In this document: in pieces, positions 12,890-25,539 of the stretch | Numbering within the stretch: position 1 is the stretch's first letter | Layout of the letters: each line of letters begins with the position of its first letter | Translations under genes and position numbers: made by a program | Notes under the pieces: model-generated | The model's input: the letters and a program-made list of their open reading frames with translations, nothing else | What the model was told of the DNA's origin: nothing | The model's database searches: none | DNA from: Manis javanica | Lineage: Eukaryota > Chordata > Mammalia > Pholidota > Manidae | Length of the DNA: 64,000 nucleotides | NCBI RefSeq assembly: GCF_040802235.1 | Contig: NC_133158.1 | Span: forward strand, 12,054,001-12,118,000 | Direction: 5' to 3'

Positions 12890-13230
12890 CCTCTATCCTC
12901 TACCCCGGGTGGGCTAGTTTGCTCTGCAAATATACCAGATCATTCCCACCTCTGCTTGCATTCACTCTTATGTTTCAGCGCCTGGAATATTTTCTGCCTC
13001 TCTCAGTCTTGTCTATTTTTCAGCATCCATCTCAAGTCTCACCTCTTCAAAGAAGTCTTACCAGGTTACCCCTGGTGACAATAATCTCTTCTGTTCAGCT
13101 ATTTACATAACACATTGTTTCAGTCATTTTGGCCCTCTTCTCTCTTATTTTCTGTTTGACCCCCAATCCATTTATTCCCAGGCCCTTTCCTCCTCCTTGA
13201 GATCCTTTGCAAAATTTTACTCCTCTTCAG
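12890..13230 (+). repeat. L2 LINE fragment, 3' part
   Basis: L2-like text: 'agcgcctggaatattttctgcc', then 'ctcaagtctcacctcttcaaagaagtctta', then 'cccaggccctttcctcctccttgag'. Same orientation as the piece at 11890. Confidence 0.6.
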
Positions 13231-13234
13231 CGGG

Positions 13235-13400
13235 AAGGTAGCTCAGCACAGCATGTGACAGCTGGGATTCTGACCCCCCGTGAGGGTGTGTCTCGGGACA
13301 CACAGACTGAGTCTCGTTCCTTCATCTGTGGCATGAAGATGGTAATAGGTCTACCTCACAGAGGTGCCATGTAGATTAAAGCATGTAACGCTTCAGAAAA
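13235..13400 (+). repeat. MIR SINE fragment
   Basis: Forward MIR-like text: 'cattgttccttcatctgtgg'-type core at about 13315-13330 followed by 'ggtaataggtctacctcacagagg' and 'agattaaagcatgtaacgc'. Confidence 0.5.
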
Positions 13401-16179
13401 AGCCAAGAAACACCCACACCCCCAATATACAAAGGGGAGAGTCATGGTATTAGATGATACTAAGTATATGTTGTAGATGAAGTCATGCAGAAATTAAGTC
13501 TAGGTAACATGACAATCTAGACCAAACTCTGAACATACAAATGAAGAAGAATGTGTGAACATGAGCAAAACCACATACTTAGGATTTCTAATGACTGGGA
13601 AGGCTGAGATGAGCCGAGCACATAATTCATATATGTATGCCAGCTGGGTCACCTTGTCTGAACCAGACCTGCTTTGCATAGGCTGAGATGCTGTCCTCGA
13701 GATTTCTCTAAATTCCATGTGTGACAACTGCATGGCTGGTGATGTAAAAATAATTAAATCTGTCCCAAAGCAGTGAGAAAGCACATCCACTGTAGGTATA
13801 TGAACGTAAAGGGATACAAATCGTCATAGTAAATCAGAACACAAGCCCAAGGTGTAAATTTATCAGTGTACTGACTTCTAAGTCATCAACTAAGTTATCT
13901 TAGTAGTTTGCTCAACAGACAGTTATGAACTCACAGTCCCTTAGGAAGAGGGGTGGCGGAGCTGGGTGGTTCCAGCTTGGAGTCTCTCCTGAGGAAGCAG
14001 CAGGCTGTGCGGGGACTGAGTCACTGAAGATTGACGGGGTTCCCCTTGTGGTATCGGTAGGCGGTCGCCCTGTAGATTCTTGGTAGACATTCCCCTCCAC
14101 CCAGGCTTCTCTGGAGGACTGCTTGAGCATCCTCACAACATGGCTGCTGGCTTCTCCAACACAGGATGATGGTGGTGGGGAAGTTAGGATTTTATGACTT
14201 AGTCTCAGAAGTCTCATACTGTCCCTTCTGCCGTAGTTTATTAGTTAGAAGTGAATCACTAAGTGTAACCTGCCCTCGAGGGAATGGAGAATAGGCTCCA
14301 CTCTTTGAAGTAGATGTCCAGGAGTGGGCTTAGTTAAAAACACCATGAGAATGTCTTTAATCTCATAGGACCACCTATGGGTGAACTTCAGGTGAAAATG
14401 GAATCAAATACTGCAAAATTTAGAGGGGACTCATTGTCTTCTTGCAAGTCCTTGGGGGAATCCTGGCCCCCTTCTACAGGGAAAAATCTAACAGAGATGG
14501 ATAGGAGACAGGGTGGAGGGGAAGAATGTTAACACGGGGCATGCCAATTTTTAATACTCTATGCCATCCAGAATTATGTCAGAAGCAGAATGAGATTAAT
14601 TGGGGAATTAAATTTCCTCTTTTCTTATTATATCCTTTCCCTACTAAACTCTTCTCCTTAGCCGTGGAGGTTATCAAATGACACACAGCTTTTCTTCTGC
14701 CGTTATTCTTAGTGCTAAGGACCCATTAAGCAGAATCGATGCTTCTGGGGATCAAACAATCAATCATTTCTTTTTCTGAAACAGGGCCAGAGTGATCACA
14801 CATTTTGCTCTGCTTGATCAAGGCTACGACTGGGGAGCTAGCACATACATGATAAAAATACTTTCCAATTGATACACAGCTATTCTTAGTGCTGGTATTT
14901 ACTTAAATGGTTTGGGTCACCATATTGCGTTTACTGTATTGTGTCATAGAAGGCATGTTTAGCTCCATAAACAAATCTCTTTTTTTGGTACTGGTAAGCT
15001 GTTCTGATTTACATCTGCAGTTTACAGTCACTGTTTCCTCCTCATCAAAGTAGGAATGCCTGCCTTTTTTAAATTAAAATTTTCATTTAAAGCAAAGAAC
15101 TCTGGTTTTAAACTTAGTCCTTAATTCAGAATTCTTTATATGTTAGAAAAAAAAAGATCTGGCACGATAAATTAATTCGTAGGTTTGCCAAAAACCTGTA
15201 CTGTGACTATTTAATGAAATAAGGTCTCAAATTAGATGCAGCTGGCCAAAAGACATTTTTTTAGGCAATGACTGCTGAATAAGTCAGTCATAATTTCAAT
15301 GATGAATGAAGAGAGAGATGCCTCACAGAATTAGGAGGGTAACACTGCCTTCCTACCTGAACTCTATCAGGTTTCCTGCTTGCCTCTAATACCTGCATTT
15401 CATACAATTTTAAAATAGAGTTAGATGGTGACTTGCTAAGTCAAAGGCTCACCATGCCCCAGAAGTAAAATCTCATTGATGCTAATGGAGAGTGACCCCA
15501 TAAAAATAGCTCCAGCTGGGGAGCACATTAAGAGAAAAGAAAAAGAAAAAAGAATGGAAGAGTACAAAAGGACTCGTGGTATCTGTTAGGGCTTCTTTGA
15601 TGAATGGTGGCCCCTGAGAACAGCATCCAGAGGGGAAGTGAGTGTGACTGGGACCCTCAGAGGAAGGAAAACCATCTGAAGGTGATAAAATGCTTCACAG
15701 CACCGTCATGATACCTAGTTTGGAGTGGAGGCTAGTTACATATTTTGTGAGTGAAACAACTTAAATCAGTTTGGGAAGAAGTCAAGCAATTCTGAGCTAG
15801 ATCCTGCAATATGGATACATTATTCCACGAGTATAAATTAGGTATCTTGGAGAAATCTTAACTATGCCAAGAATTAGGGGGATATGTCATTACTATAGGA
15901 ATAACAACATTTTGGAATGGAATACAATCTCCACTATGCTTAGCTCCATAAACAAATCTCTTCATAAAAGCTCAAGCTTTTGAAAATGTTTATTACTTAA
16001 GATTAAAAATCTTGTATGGATTTCTTAGAGGGAATATGAAAAACATAAAAATATAAAGAAAAAAAAACAACCACCATATAACGCCTTTAGGTTGGAACAC
16101 ACCTTACACATACTTTGGCTCACTTCTCCCCAGTAACTTTTTAAGGCAGGGTAATACTGCAAGTGAACCTTTCCATCCT
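13401..16179. other. Intergenic, AT-rich unique block with short direct repeats
   Basis: No gene is recognised. From about 14560 to 15970 the DNA is AT-rich and I see no transposable element. It carries a 13-bp repeat TATTCTTAGTGCT (14704-14716 and 14881-14893) and an exact 23-bp repeat containing ATAAACAAA (14959-14981 and 15940-15962). Confidence 0.5.
14959..15962. repeat. Pair of identical 23-bp direct repeats 981 bp apart
   Basis: The stretch at 14959-14981 is identical to 15940-15962 (starting TTAGCTCCATAAACAAATCT). With one mismatch the match extends to 27 bp (14955 and 15936). Both copies contain ATAAACAAA, a good match to forkhead-factor sites. Flanks do not align. Confidence 0.85.
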
Positions 16180-16350
16180 GTCTTTCACAATGTAAAATAA
16201 AAAACATTTTATTCTGACTAAAAAGCAAATATATGTTCCATGTAGAAAATCTGGGAAAAACTAGGAAAGCATAAAAAAGAAATATACAATCACTAGTAAT
16301 CTTGTCGCTTCACATGAGCACTGTTAATATCTTGGTGACCCTCCTTTCTA
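16180..16350 (-). repeat. Possible HAL1/L1 fragment
   Basis: The text 'gtagaaaatctgggaaaaactaggaaagcataaaaaag' followed by 'gagcactgttaatatcttggtg' resembles a reverse HAL1/L1M segment. Highly diverged. Confidence 0.4.
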
Positions 16351-17369
16351 GAATTCTCCTCCCCCGCCCCCCCACCCAGGCATTGAAAAACCTGGAAATT
16401 CACTTGAGATAGTTGGGGCCATTCCTTAAGTGTCCAATTACCATTTCACCAAGATTTCAGTTAAAGACTCCAAGAAAAGTCAAGTAGTTTAAGAAGAATT
16501 AAGTGGATTTCTTTTCCCAGTTAATGTTTTTGATTATGACCCTTGGGTGTGGAAGTGAAGTGCAGTATTATCTGGGAACAAAGAGGCTTCTAGAATCGCA
16601 ACCTATGCGCTCCTCCCAGGCAGGGGCCTGTGTGTCCCCACTTTTGGAGAAAGGCTGGGTCAAGGACAGGACTATACGGGACAACAAACAATGTGGGAAT
16701 GAACACTTCAGGCTGAGAGGCGGTTTGAGGTGCCGTGGGAGCTGTAATCGCCAGCTCTCCTTCAAAATGCCTCTGCTTACAAAAAACTCTATTTAGCTCA
16801 TTAAATTTATATTGAACAACAACAAAAGAACTGCATTATAATGGCTCCTGTGTTCCTCCCTGCGGACTCCCTCCCATTTCTCTAAGCCAGGATCTGAGAT
16901 GTTTGCCAAGAGGATGCACACAAGCAGACAACAATGATATTTACAGTAGGTCTTATATTTCACCAGAACACAGTTTTATTAAGTCCGAGGAGGCGCTGTG
17001 GTACGGAAGAGGCACAAAGGCAGCTCTGACAGACGTTCCGTGTGACTCCCGCTGCGTTCCGCGTTTATCATCTGCAGGACCAGGGCTCATTAGAGGGCAA
17101 CGGTAGAGGGAGGGGCTCAGACTGGCAGACAGTGGGGCAGGGCCGTGCACGTCCAAAGAAGCCAATCGCTGTTTGATCATTCTTTGGTTTGAATTCACAG
17201 ACCGCCTCTCACCACAGCAGGTGTGGTGTACCGCGGGGCCCTGGTCATGTGAATCTCTGTCCTTGTGGATTCATTTTAACATGGGGCATAACCATATTCT
17301 TTTTGCTTATTATAGCTCTGCAGAATTGGAGACAGAGGCCAAAAAAGTGCTTTAAGGTAGGGTGGATGT

Positions 17370-17660
17370 TTTACTTATTTATCAAAGAAAATTTGATTAC
17401 TAAGGTAATACACCTTTGTCATTAAAAAGTCAAAGAATGCATCAGTATATGAAATAGCAGACGCACTCTGCCCCTCATCACATGCACATCCACAGAAGGG
17501 ACCACGGTTACCAGTCATGCTTCTAGAACTTTCTATTTATCATATGTGCATAACCACACACATACATTTGTGTTCTCACAGTGTCTGTTCAGTTACGGCA
17601 GATTCCTGTGCTAGTGAACTTTTGCGGCATCTCATTTTTTAAAAACCACCACAACAGCTT
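17370..17660 (-). repeat. Possible HAL1/L1 fragment
   Basis: AT-rich text with 'ggttaccagtcatgcttctagaactttctat' and 'tgtgcataaccacacacatac' resembles reverse HAL1-type LINE sequence. Diverged. Confidence 0.4.
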
Positions 17661-17689
17661 TTGCCCCATTGGAGGAACAGTAATTGGAA

Positions 17690-17885
17690 CTGACTAGTCT
17701 GAGCAGGATAAGGTGCAAATGCCACTTCTTCACATTCTAGCAGAGTAACTGTGAGCAAATAAAGACATTAAGCTCCTGTAAGGCTCAATAACTTCATCGT
17801 AAAATGGGCAAAAGAATATCACCACTACTAGTCCTGGGCATTTTTATGAAGGCCTAGTGAGTTAATACACCTCAAAGTGTTTCAC
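17690..17885 (+). repeat. MIR SINE fragment
   Basis: Forward MIR-like order: 'agtaactgtgagcaaataaag', 'aacttcatcgtaaaatgggc', 'cctagtgagttaatacacctcaaagtg'. Confidence 0.5.
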
Positions 17886-19744
17886 AAACTGTAAAGCAAA
17901 ACAGGATGCTGCCTTTTATTCAGCTCTGCACGGGGCGGGATTGGGGAAGGCACAGTTTGACTGTTTATAGGCTACATGTGAATGTTTAATGCCAAAGCTC
18001 TGGGCAAGTCAGTGATCAAAAAATCACGGCTACTTGTTTTATACCCAATCTGATCGCCTTATTGCACAGTTCAGTCAGTTTGACACTGCTAGAACTCCAG
18101 ACACCTTTGTTCTCCTGGCTTGTAGGGTGGCCCATTGTTCTCACAGGCAGAGACCTTTGGATTTAGAGGGCTCTTCTTTACAAATCAAGAGGAAATGGCA
18201 AGAGGCTATTTTCCTATCTGCTTTAATGAAGATAAAACAGGAACGGAGCTGGGGTCTTTTTGATTCCCCCTCAGATGGGTGGGCATTGGGTCTGGATCAC
18301 TTAATAAGTGGTTAATGCCAATGAGAGGTAGGAAGATTCACATATGAAGGGACAGTGCCCCCAGGTCCGATTAATAAGGGCCCTTTGTTTTGTGTGAGCT
18401 CTCTCTCAGGCAATGCTGTGACATCTTGTGTCATATGAGGATAAGGCTATTCAATGCCCAACAACAAAATAAGTTTGCCTTAGGAATGGCCTGCAGCCCT
18501 ATCTCTAGGTCACCGGCTCACCAGCACAGGACACCAGCTGAAGTTTCCTTTAACTTTGTTCTTGAATTTGGCATAAACCAAAACCAAGATACAAAACCAA
18601 GGCCCTTGAGTTTTAGAGGAAAGGAAGTGCAGTAGCCCCAGTTTTCCATGTTCCTGAGGCCCACACACCCCAAATTTTGGAAGGAACATGTCTCTACCCT
18701 ACGAGGCTGCTGAAGTTCCAGGGTCAACCAGAAGGGGTACTGACTATAGCTGAGGCCCAAGTGCTCTAAGACTGCAAAATCGCAGGATCCACAGCCACCC
18801 TCCGTGGACCGCAAATGCAGGCCACAGTAAAGGTCAGGGTCAAGTGCACTTTGAGTCCAGCAGAAGAAATTTGGTCATCAAACAGACTGCCAGTCATGAG
18901 GTCAGTTTTCCTTGCAGTTCATTAAGGAATTTTTCAACTTTTTTGATTTTACCCTAGTCAATCTTATCGTATAATAATTTTTTGGCTTTTAGTGAAAATA
19001 TTGCATCAAATAATGACCCAAGCAAATATTTGACTAATGAGAATTTTCTACATCTTAGAAGTTGCTGACACCTGGGAAAACTTTGAAAATATACTGGGGC
19101 TTCCTGATGGGAAAACATTTCTAGGAGCCAGACCTCCCCATTTTATCAGGAATGATAATCCAGTGACGGGATTCTCGTATGCCTGTAGGTCTGCCTCTAG
19201 TCCACGCTATTTTCGCCCCCCACCGCACACTAGGAAGGTTTTCCTTAACTGGAGAACTACACTTATCACAAATTGCAAGGCAATTTTCTGCTTTAATTCC
19301 CAGGTGGTATTGTTTGTTCTGCCGGCTTGGGAGTGACTTGTAAACCCCATTGTTCAAGTGTCCTCAGAATGAGGAAGACAAACCATCCCATCAACGGAAC
19401 AATAATTTCCACTTAGGGGAAAAATTATATCTTGCCAATTTTAGTTCACATTTTCCCAAACACATTTGTAAAACTCTCTGCCCTGCATGATCTGTGATGC
19501 ATAGAGTATAAAGGAAAAATCCCCACATGGAATGGAATGACTAACAAGGCAGATGCAAAACAGCTAACAATAAAAACAAACACAAAAATAAAACAGCATG
19601 TGTCAAGTGCCATGTCAGCCATCAGCGAAGGTTTTTCAAATCTAATCATCAAAGAGTAAAGGCTGGATGTTTAAAGAACGCAAAAGAGGGTGTCCTTAAA
19701 CAAACATATTTACGTGAGCTTGAGAAGTGTGAGCACTGTGGTGA
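17886..19744. other. Intergenic, no gene recognised
   Basis: Only chance-length frames (at most 99 codons) are present. An AT-rich unique segment lies at about 18940-19050. Confidence 0.5.
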
Positions 19745-19940
19745 GTATGGCAAAAGGGAAGTTGGTAGCCAGGTTTTGGTTCAAGTATGTCCTCTGCTAT
19801 GAATTAGCGGGGTCTCTGGCGGTCCCCTAACCGGGTCCTCAGTCTCCTTTCCACCATCTGTAGGTGGGATCATAGTCACAACAGGGCTCCATGCACCCTG
19901 GTGGTAACGACTGAGAACCGAATGAGATCATGGACATCAC
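19745..19940 (+). repeat. MIR SINE fragment
   Basis: Forward MIR-like order: 'gaattagcggggtctctggcggtcccctaac', 'ctcagtctcctttccaccatctgtaggtggg', then 'gaaccgaatgagatcatgg'. Confidence 0.5.
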
Positions 19941-20190
19941 TCTAGTTTCTTTTTATTTTCCTTCCCTTCTCCTTTCCTTGATTACCTCTGTTAAAACCTG
20001 TCATGTTGTCTCCCACACATATCTCTATGTTTATACATAATATGCTCATACACACATGCACATTTTTGGCTCTTGCTTCTGTTACAACATGTGTCTCCAT
20101 ATATTGCTTTTCTATGTAATACATCATGGAAATTCTCCAGGCCCCTAGGAGTTGACACAACTCACAGGTGCATAATATTCCATGGTATAT
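19941..20190 (-). repeat. Possible L1 fragment
   Basis: The end of the segment, 'gtgcataatattccatggtat', is the reverse of a motif found in L1 ORF2 3' regions. The rest is too diverged to assign. Confidence 0.3.
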
Positions 20191-20216
20191 TAGTCAGGGT
20201 TCTCCAGAGAAACAGA

Positions 20217-20275
20217 GCAGAGAGAGAGAGAGATTGAGGGGAGGGGGTGGGAAGGAGGGAGGGAACAGGGGAGGG
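20217..20275. repeat. GA-rich low-complexity tract
   Basis: A run of GAGA, then GGGAGG-type purine repeats, follows a short text 'attagtcagggttctccagagaaacaga' that is common at starts of old interspersed repeats. Confidence 0.7.
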
Positions 20276-20784
20276 CATGTCTAGGAAAGCTTCCCATCGC
20301 TGATGCTCGTTATGAAGGACCAGAAGGGTTTGGTCAAGTAAAGAAACATTGGGCAGCTATTAATATCCCTGGTTCTTGTCCCAGATGGGAATTAGGAGAT
20401 TTCCACAGTGTGAAGAAGGAGGAGGTTTGTTAAGAAGAGACAGAGTGACAGAAAAAGCAAGGAGAATACACTAGATCAGGGCAGTGACCTAAGTAGGAGC
20501 AGAAAAGAAGAAAAGGCTGCAGAGTCTGGAGCCACATACCTGCCTGGCAGGGAAGGCAACGCCTCAAGGAACAGGTGCTGAAGGTGAGGCTTCAGCAGAT
20601 AAGACCTTTGGCTGCCTCAGCACAGATTCCTCATTCCCAGCCTCGCATCTCCCACCCAACCTGGCTCAGCCCATAACCCCAGCACTGTGGCACAGCCCTG
20701 TGTCAGAACCCCAGTAAGAACTGACAGGAAGCATCTTGCCTGCAGAAAGGGAGGCTCGGAGCAGAAATGATGTTGATTTAAGGC

Positions 20785-21003
20785 CGCGTTTCTCAACCCC
20801 AGCACTGTTGGAATTTTGAGATGGGTAACTTTTTTGCTCTGGGTGGGGGTCTATCCTGCGTACTGTAGGGGATTTAGCTGCGTTCCTGGCCTCTCTTCCC
20901 TGTTCCCAGTTTTGGTAGTCAAAAATGGCTCTAGATGTTGCCAAAACAAATGGCCCAGGGTGGGGAGCAGGCGTGGTACGAAACTGCACTTGACTGAGAA
21001 CCA
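20785..21003 (-). mobile_element. MER20 (hAT-Charlie) DNA transposon
   Basis: Near-complete non-autonomous element: 'cgtttctcaaccccagcactgttg' at one end, 'tctatcctgcgtactgtaggggatttagctgcg' and 'caaaaatggctctagatgttgcc' inside, and 'gactgagaaccagtg' at the other end. The two ends form the expected terminal inverted repeat. Orientation is by recalled consensus. Confidence 0.8.
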
Positions 21004-22419
21004 GTGAATTAAGGAACAGTAGAGAAAGGTTTGTCTTTCTTGGGTTTATGGACAGAGATTCACGTGAGCTACACCCACTGACATCAGTTCTACTGCTGGT
21101 GCTGAGGGAGACCAGCACTAATTGTGCATCTCCCAGATTTGCCTCCCTGGCCATGTTGTCTTGGGCTAATTATTAAACATTAGCTTTCATTCTCTAAACG
21201 AGTTGTCAACAAACAGCTGATAGGCAGAAATGTAAGGACATGCATCTTAATTATACCTGCGGTGGTTAATGGGTCAGTGAGGCACTGGGGACTGACCTTT
21301 CCCAAGCTGGGGCCTGTCAGCTCCATGGCTGTGCCAGACGGCAATGAATGCCAGTTCTGGAAACCCTGGCTGCCCTTCGGGGCCTTTTCGTTTCACACTA
21401 ATAAGGCTGATTAGGCTTTGCATTACAGAGCAGCAACCGAATGTTATTGCCAGCAAGGGCGAATCGCTGATGTCTGCAGTCTTTTATAAGCAAGCAAATG
21501 AACGTGAATTTTCTCCGCCTCCTCTCCTCACTGAGATGATTCTTGGAGATAATTCACTTGGTTATCCACAGACGTGAGCATCATTTGGAGGCAGCAGTCA
21601 TGCCAGATGGTCAGCTCAGGCTAGGCGTCTTGACTGGATGCTTGAGCCAAATTTCTCACTCCCTGGAGGAGCAGAGTAGCGGGTGTGTAGGGTTAGGGAA
21701 GGCCAAGCTTTTCATTTCTGGAAGACTGGGAAAGGCCAGCATGAATGGCCACTGTCCTTGCCAAATATCCATGGTATGACTTAGGTGAATGGTTGAGAAA
21801 ACTTCTGAGGAATAGCGTGGACAGATCCCGGAACAGGATGCCCAGGGCTGCTGCGGAGTGCCTTTCTCTGCAGGTGGGGGCTAACTCTCCAGCCTGACTC
21901 GGCCAGCCCACATGTCTGGGGGGACCTCTCCAAGTGCATCCCCACTCCGCAAGTCTAGCATCTGTGTGGGCTCTGAGGGGTGGGTTGCGGGACAAGGTAC
22001 AGGGCCAGTAGCAGGGAGCAGCGGTTGGTTGGTAGTTTCACCGAGCCCACGAGAAACTCCAGAGAAACCTGCCTATGTGAGTGTGAATCCGAGCTCACTG
22101 GAAGAAAACGCCTACGCCAGAGAAGGAGGAGAAGGGATCAGCAAGAAAAGGAGCCCCAGTGGGTGGAAGGGTCTTTAGACAGCGACACACACAGACAATC
22201 AGTTGAAAGACAAATAGAAGGCCATCAGGACTAATACGGTGACATTCTGATTTAATAGAAAAGAAAGGAAGAAAAGTAGGTTTCAGGATAATGAAATATG
22301 CCTAGTTCATCATCTCAATTTTTAAAATATGCATTTCTTTTTGATACCTAATTCATTTCTGAAATACATCAAATGTTCATCTTCTGTCTCACAAACAAAA
22401 TCCTGGGGGATAAAAATCA
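21004..22419. other. Intergenic, no gene recognised
   Basis: Only short overlapping frames. A unique segment near 21380-21480 and a purine-rich segment near 22100-22160 are visible, with no assignable family. Confidence 0.5.
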
Positions 22420-22530
22420 CCTTGGCATCGGTCATCTGTCGCTTAGTATGCAACATTGGGCAAGGCTGGTTTCTTCTCTGAGCCTCATTTTCTGATACGT
22501 GAAATAAATAGATGCCATGCCTGGCTCCTG
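22420..22530 (+). repeat. MIR SINE fragment
   Basis: Forward MIR-like text 'acattgggcaagg...ctctgagcctcattttctgatacgtgaaataa'. A 13-A run follows at about 22552-22564. Confidence 0.4.
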
Positions 22531-22689
22531 AAGCATAATGGAAGTCAAATGAAAAAAAAAAAAACATGTACAAACTGGGAAACTTTGTACAAAATGGTGA
22601 TTATACTAATGAAGGATAAAAATGCAATTTGTTTTTCACCCATCTTTCAAAGTGGAAATTGGAAAACACACCCTGGCAGCCAGGGTTTC

Positions 22690-22940
22690 CAGATGATTTA
22701 GGGGTCTCATGTCTAAAATGCTTCATGGTTCCCCATATTTTTCTAGAAAATGTTCAAACCTCGCAGCTTGGCCTGCACAACCTCCCCAGTCTGGTTTCTG
22801 CATATCCTTCCAGCCTCATCCCCTAAAATCTCAATCTGAACTCAACAGCGTGGTCACCCTAACTTACCTGCACTACATTCTCCTAATGCAGTTCATACTT
22901 GGTTTCCATCTCCTTGCCTTCGGAAAATCTCAGCATATGA
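22690..22940 (+). repeat. L2 LINE fragment
   Basis: L2-like order: 'aaaatgcttcatggttccccat', 'cttggcctgcacaacc', 'tccttccagcctcatcccc', and later 'tttccatctccttgccttc'. Confidence 0.45.
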
Positions 22941-23879
22941 ACCCTCCCACTGGTCATGACAGCAAGGTGCCTTAGTCCAGGTTTGCAACTCAGGTCCCCA
23001 CCAGGGGCAGGCAGAGAGCATCAGCAGTGGTGATCCATGTGGGAATGCAGGTGAACAAGTAGAGTGTTTACTACTTAGAATCAGCTAACTTTGTTGCCTG
23101 GCAGGAACAGGGCTCCAGTGTAATTAGATCTTCAAGAGAATCCCCTCCAATATTGATTTTTATATGCATCTTCCTAATTTTTAAACCTCAACAAGGTATT
23201 CAAGAAATTTAAAACCAAGTGTTGCCCAAACAGAATGTATCAGAGGGCTGGACATCACTATGAGCTACCATTTCCAACACCTGGCCTTATTTATCTTGTA
23301 TCTGTGTTGAAATAAAAATAAAACTAAACATACAAAAGCAACCAGGAGTATTAATAGCTGCTCTGATGTTTCTTGATCAACTTATTCTGGTCCTTCATAA
23401 TGCTATATAAGCATCACCTATGGGAAGTTTTCCTAGACATGCCCTCCACTTCCCACTCCCCCATCAAGTCAATCCCCTCTGTTACTTCTTTAGTCCAAGT
23501 CATCATCACATCCTTTAATTAGTGCATGATCCAAGATGGATGCTGAAGCTCCAGCCATCACATCTGCACTCCTGGTATGTGTGCACTCCAATGTATCAGG
23601 GAAGGAGATGCGATGCAAAAAGGCTTCCTTCCAGAGGAGTCAGTTCCTCTTAAAAGACTTTCAGAAGACTTACCTAAAAATTGCCTACATTACTTATATC
23701 TCATTGTTCAATACTAGCTACAAGGGGTTAGGGAGATATAATCACATCTATCAAGTAGAATAAGATCAGGGTTCTGATCTTATGGTTATTAACTGAGTGA
23801 TTAGTACACTCTTCCATACATACTGACTTATTTCCCAGCTTCTACTATTGTCCCTGGAGTTCATTCTCTAAAAAACCAT
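22941..23879. other. Intergenic, no gene recognised
   Basis: No frame with a recognisable domain and no repeat I can name. Confidence 0.5.
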
Positions 23880-24095
23880 TGTCTAAATTATATTTAAGGC
23901 CTCCCCAATGCACACACCTTTAATGGTTTCCGTTGTCCTTAGAACAAGACCTTAAGCCTTGGTAAGACATAAAATGCTGGTGTGACCAAGCCCAGCCGCC
24001 CCTTCCCTGACCCCATGTCCCATCCTCTACACTCTAGCTCTCATTTTCTGCTCCACCTGCACGGGTGCTCTTTGAATCCCTTGAATCCCTTTAAA
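23880..24095 (+). repeat. L2 LINE fragment
   Basis: L2-like order: 'aatggtttccgttgtccttagaacaagacc', 'accaagcccagccgccccttccctgaccccatgtcccatcctc'. Same orientation as the other L2 pieces. Confidence 0.45.
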
Positions 24096-25079
24096 CCACT
24101 GCCTCAAAAATGAAAAAACAAAAAAAGCAGAAAAGCAAAACAAAACCAGGAAGGGATTTCTCAAGAGATGCATCATGAAACTTTATCTGAGGAGGCAAAC
24201 TGAAGGTGAGTGAGAACGCAACCAGCGGGCTGGCAGCGTCTGCAACTGGGGCAGGGAGAGGTCATCAATTAGTGGCGCTTTCTCTTCTCTAGATGTGTGC
24301 GATGCATTGTGTAATGTCTGTACCGTAGGCAGATGAAAAGGGAATGTTAAGATTCCCATGCTGGCCAGAGTGCTGACGTTGGTTTCCTGCTCCAATTAAA
24401 GTGGGACCTTGAGAGTTAGGGTGGTGCCTCTCTGTCCAGATAAACTTTGGCAAAGTGTTGCAGGATAGGAGGCCCAGATGCTGTGACCCAACAGCAGATG
24501 TCAACACTAGGACGGTCCAAATGAATGCAAGTTTATGCCTTTCCTTCTCCACGGGAGACCTCAGGAGATAGTATCTCGCAGCCTTACACCAGATGCTAAT
24601 GAGATTATATCCAGATGCTCTATAAACATGTGTCAGCAGTCAAAAAGACTTATTCTAATTGGTATGAAATTACTTTTTCCAATGCTGTAGGTAAAATGCA
24701 CAAGGAAAAGTATAACTCTCTGGTGGTTTAAATACACCCTTAGGTGCTTTATTTTTCTTTCGCACAGAGAAAGTCCAGGTTGAGCAAATGTATGTGTTTG
24801 CGGTGAGTCTCCCTGAGAGACATGAGTGGCGACAGAAAGGAATCGAGGAGGCTCTGCAGCGCCCTATGCACACAGAGGGCTTTCCTGTTGGTTTAGGATT
24901 CCATCACCAGATTTGAAGACTGTCTAAGTTTTAATAAATCCTCTTACTTTCTTGCCAATTGAAGAGCTTCTAATGTCAACAAGCATGACTTATTTCATAT
25001 TGAAAAATACCCCAAATGGTGTCATTTTCTCTAAATGTACATCTAGTGCAGAACTTAGGTTTTGCAACAAATGCTTCAA
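24096..25079. other. Intergenic, no gene recognised
   Basis: Only chance frames; no assignable repeat. Confidence 0.5.
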
Positions 25080-25385
25080 CCTCCATTTGCTGAGGGCCCG
25101 CTTTATGCACCGGGCAGGGGGCAGTGGGCAGAGGGGGGCCACCATCAGGGAGGTGGGTGGGAGAAGACAGCTGTGAGCTTTTATGGAACTCAGACTGCAG
25201 GAGCAGAGACAGACAAGTAAACAGGAAATTACAACACATATGGAAACACTGTCATAGAAGAAGATGAAGATGCTCTGGCAGCACAGAGGGAGCTCACCAG
25301 ATTCAGCCTGGGGATAGGGATGGTCTGAGAGAGCTTCCAGGAGGAAGAGATCTAGGCTGGAGGAGGCAGGAAAGTAGAGCTGAGA
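25080..25385. repeat. Ancient interspersed repeat, family not assigned
   Basis: Text such as 'ccatttgctgagggcccgctttatgcac', 'gagacagacaagtaaacaggaaattac' and 'gagagcttccaggaggaagagatct' matches a widespread old repeat type also seen near 3010, 36070 and 61000. I do not assign the family. Confidence 0.35.
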
Positions 25386-25539
25386 GAACAGTGTACTTCA
25401 GGCCTTGCCGTGCACTATGTCAGTGGCTATGAATTACACAAATTCTGATTAGGAGATAAGTAACTAAAACTGTGTAAAAGTAGAATGGACTTTCCTAGAA
25501 GGCAGCAAATTCCACATTCTTAAAAGTATGTATAGAGTG

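Noticed and set aside
20666..21154. 162-codon minus-strand frame
   Set aside because: Most of it lies inside a MER20 DNA transposon copy.
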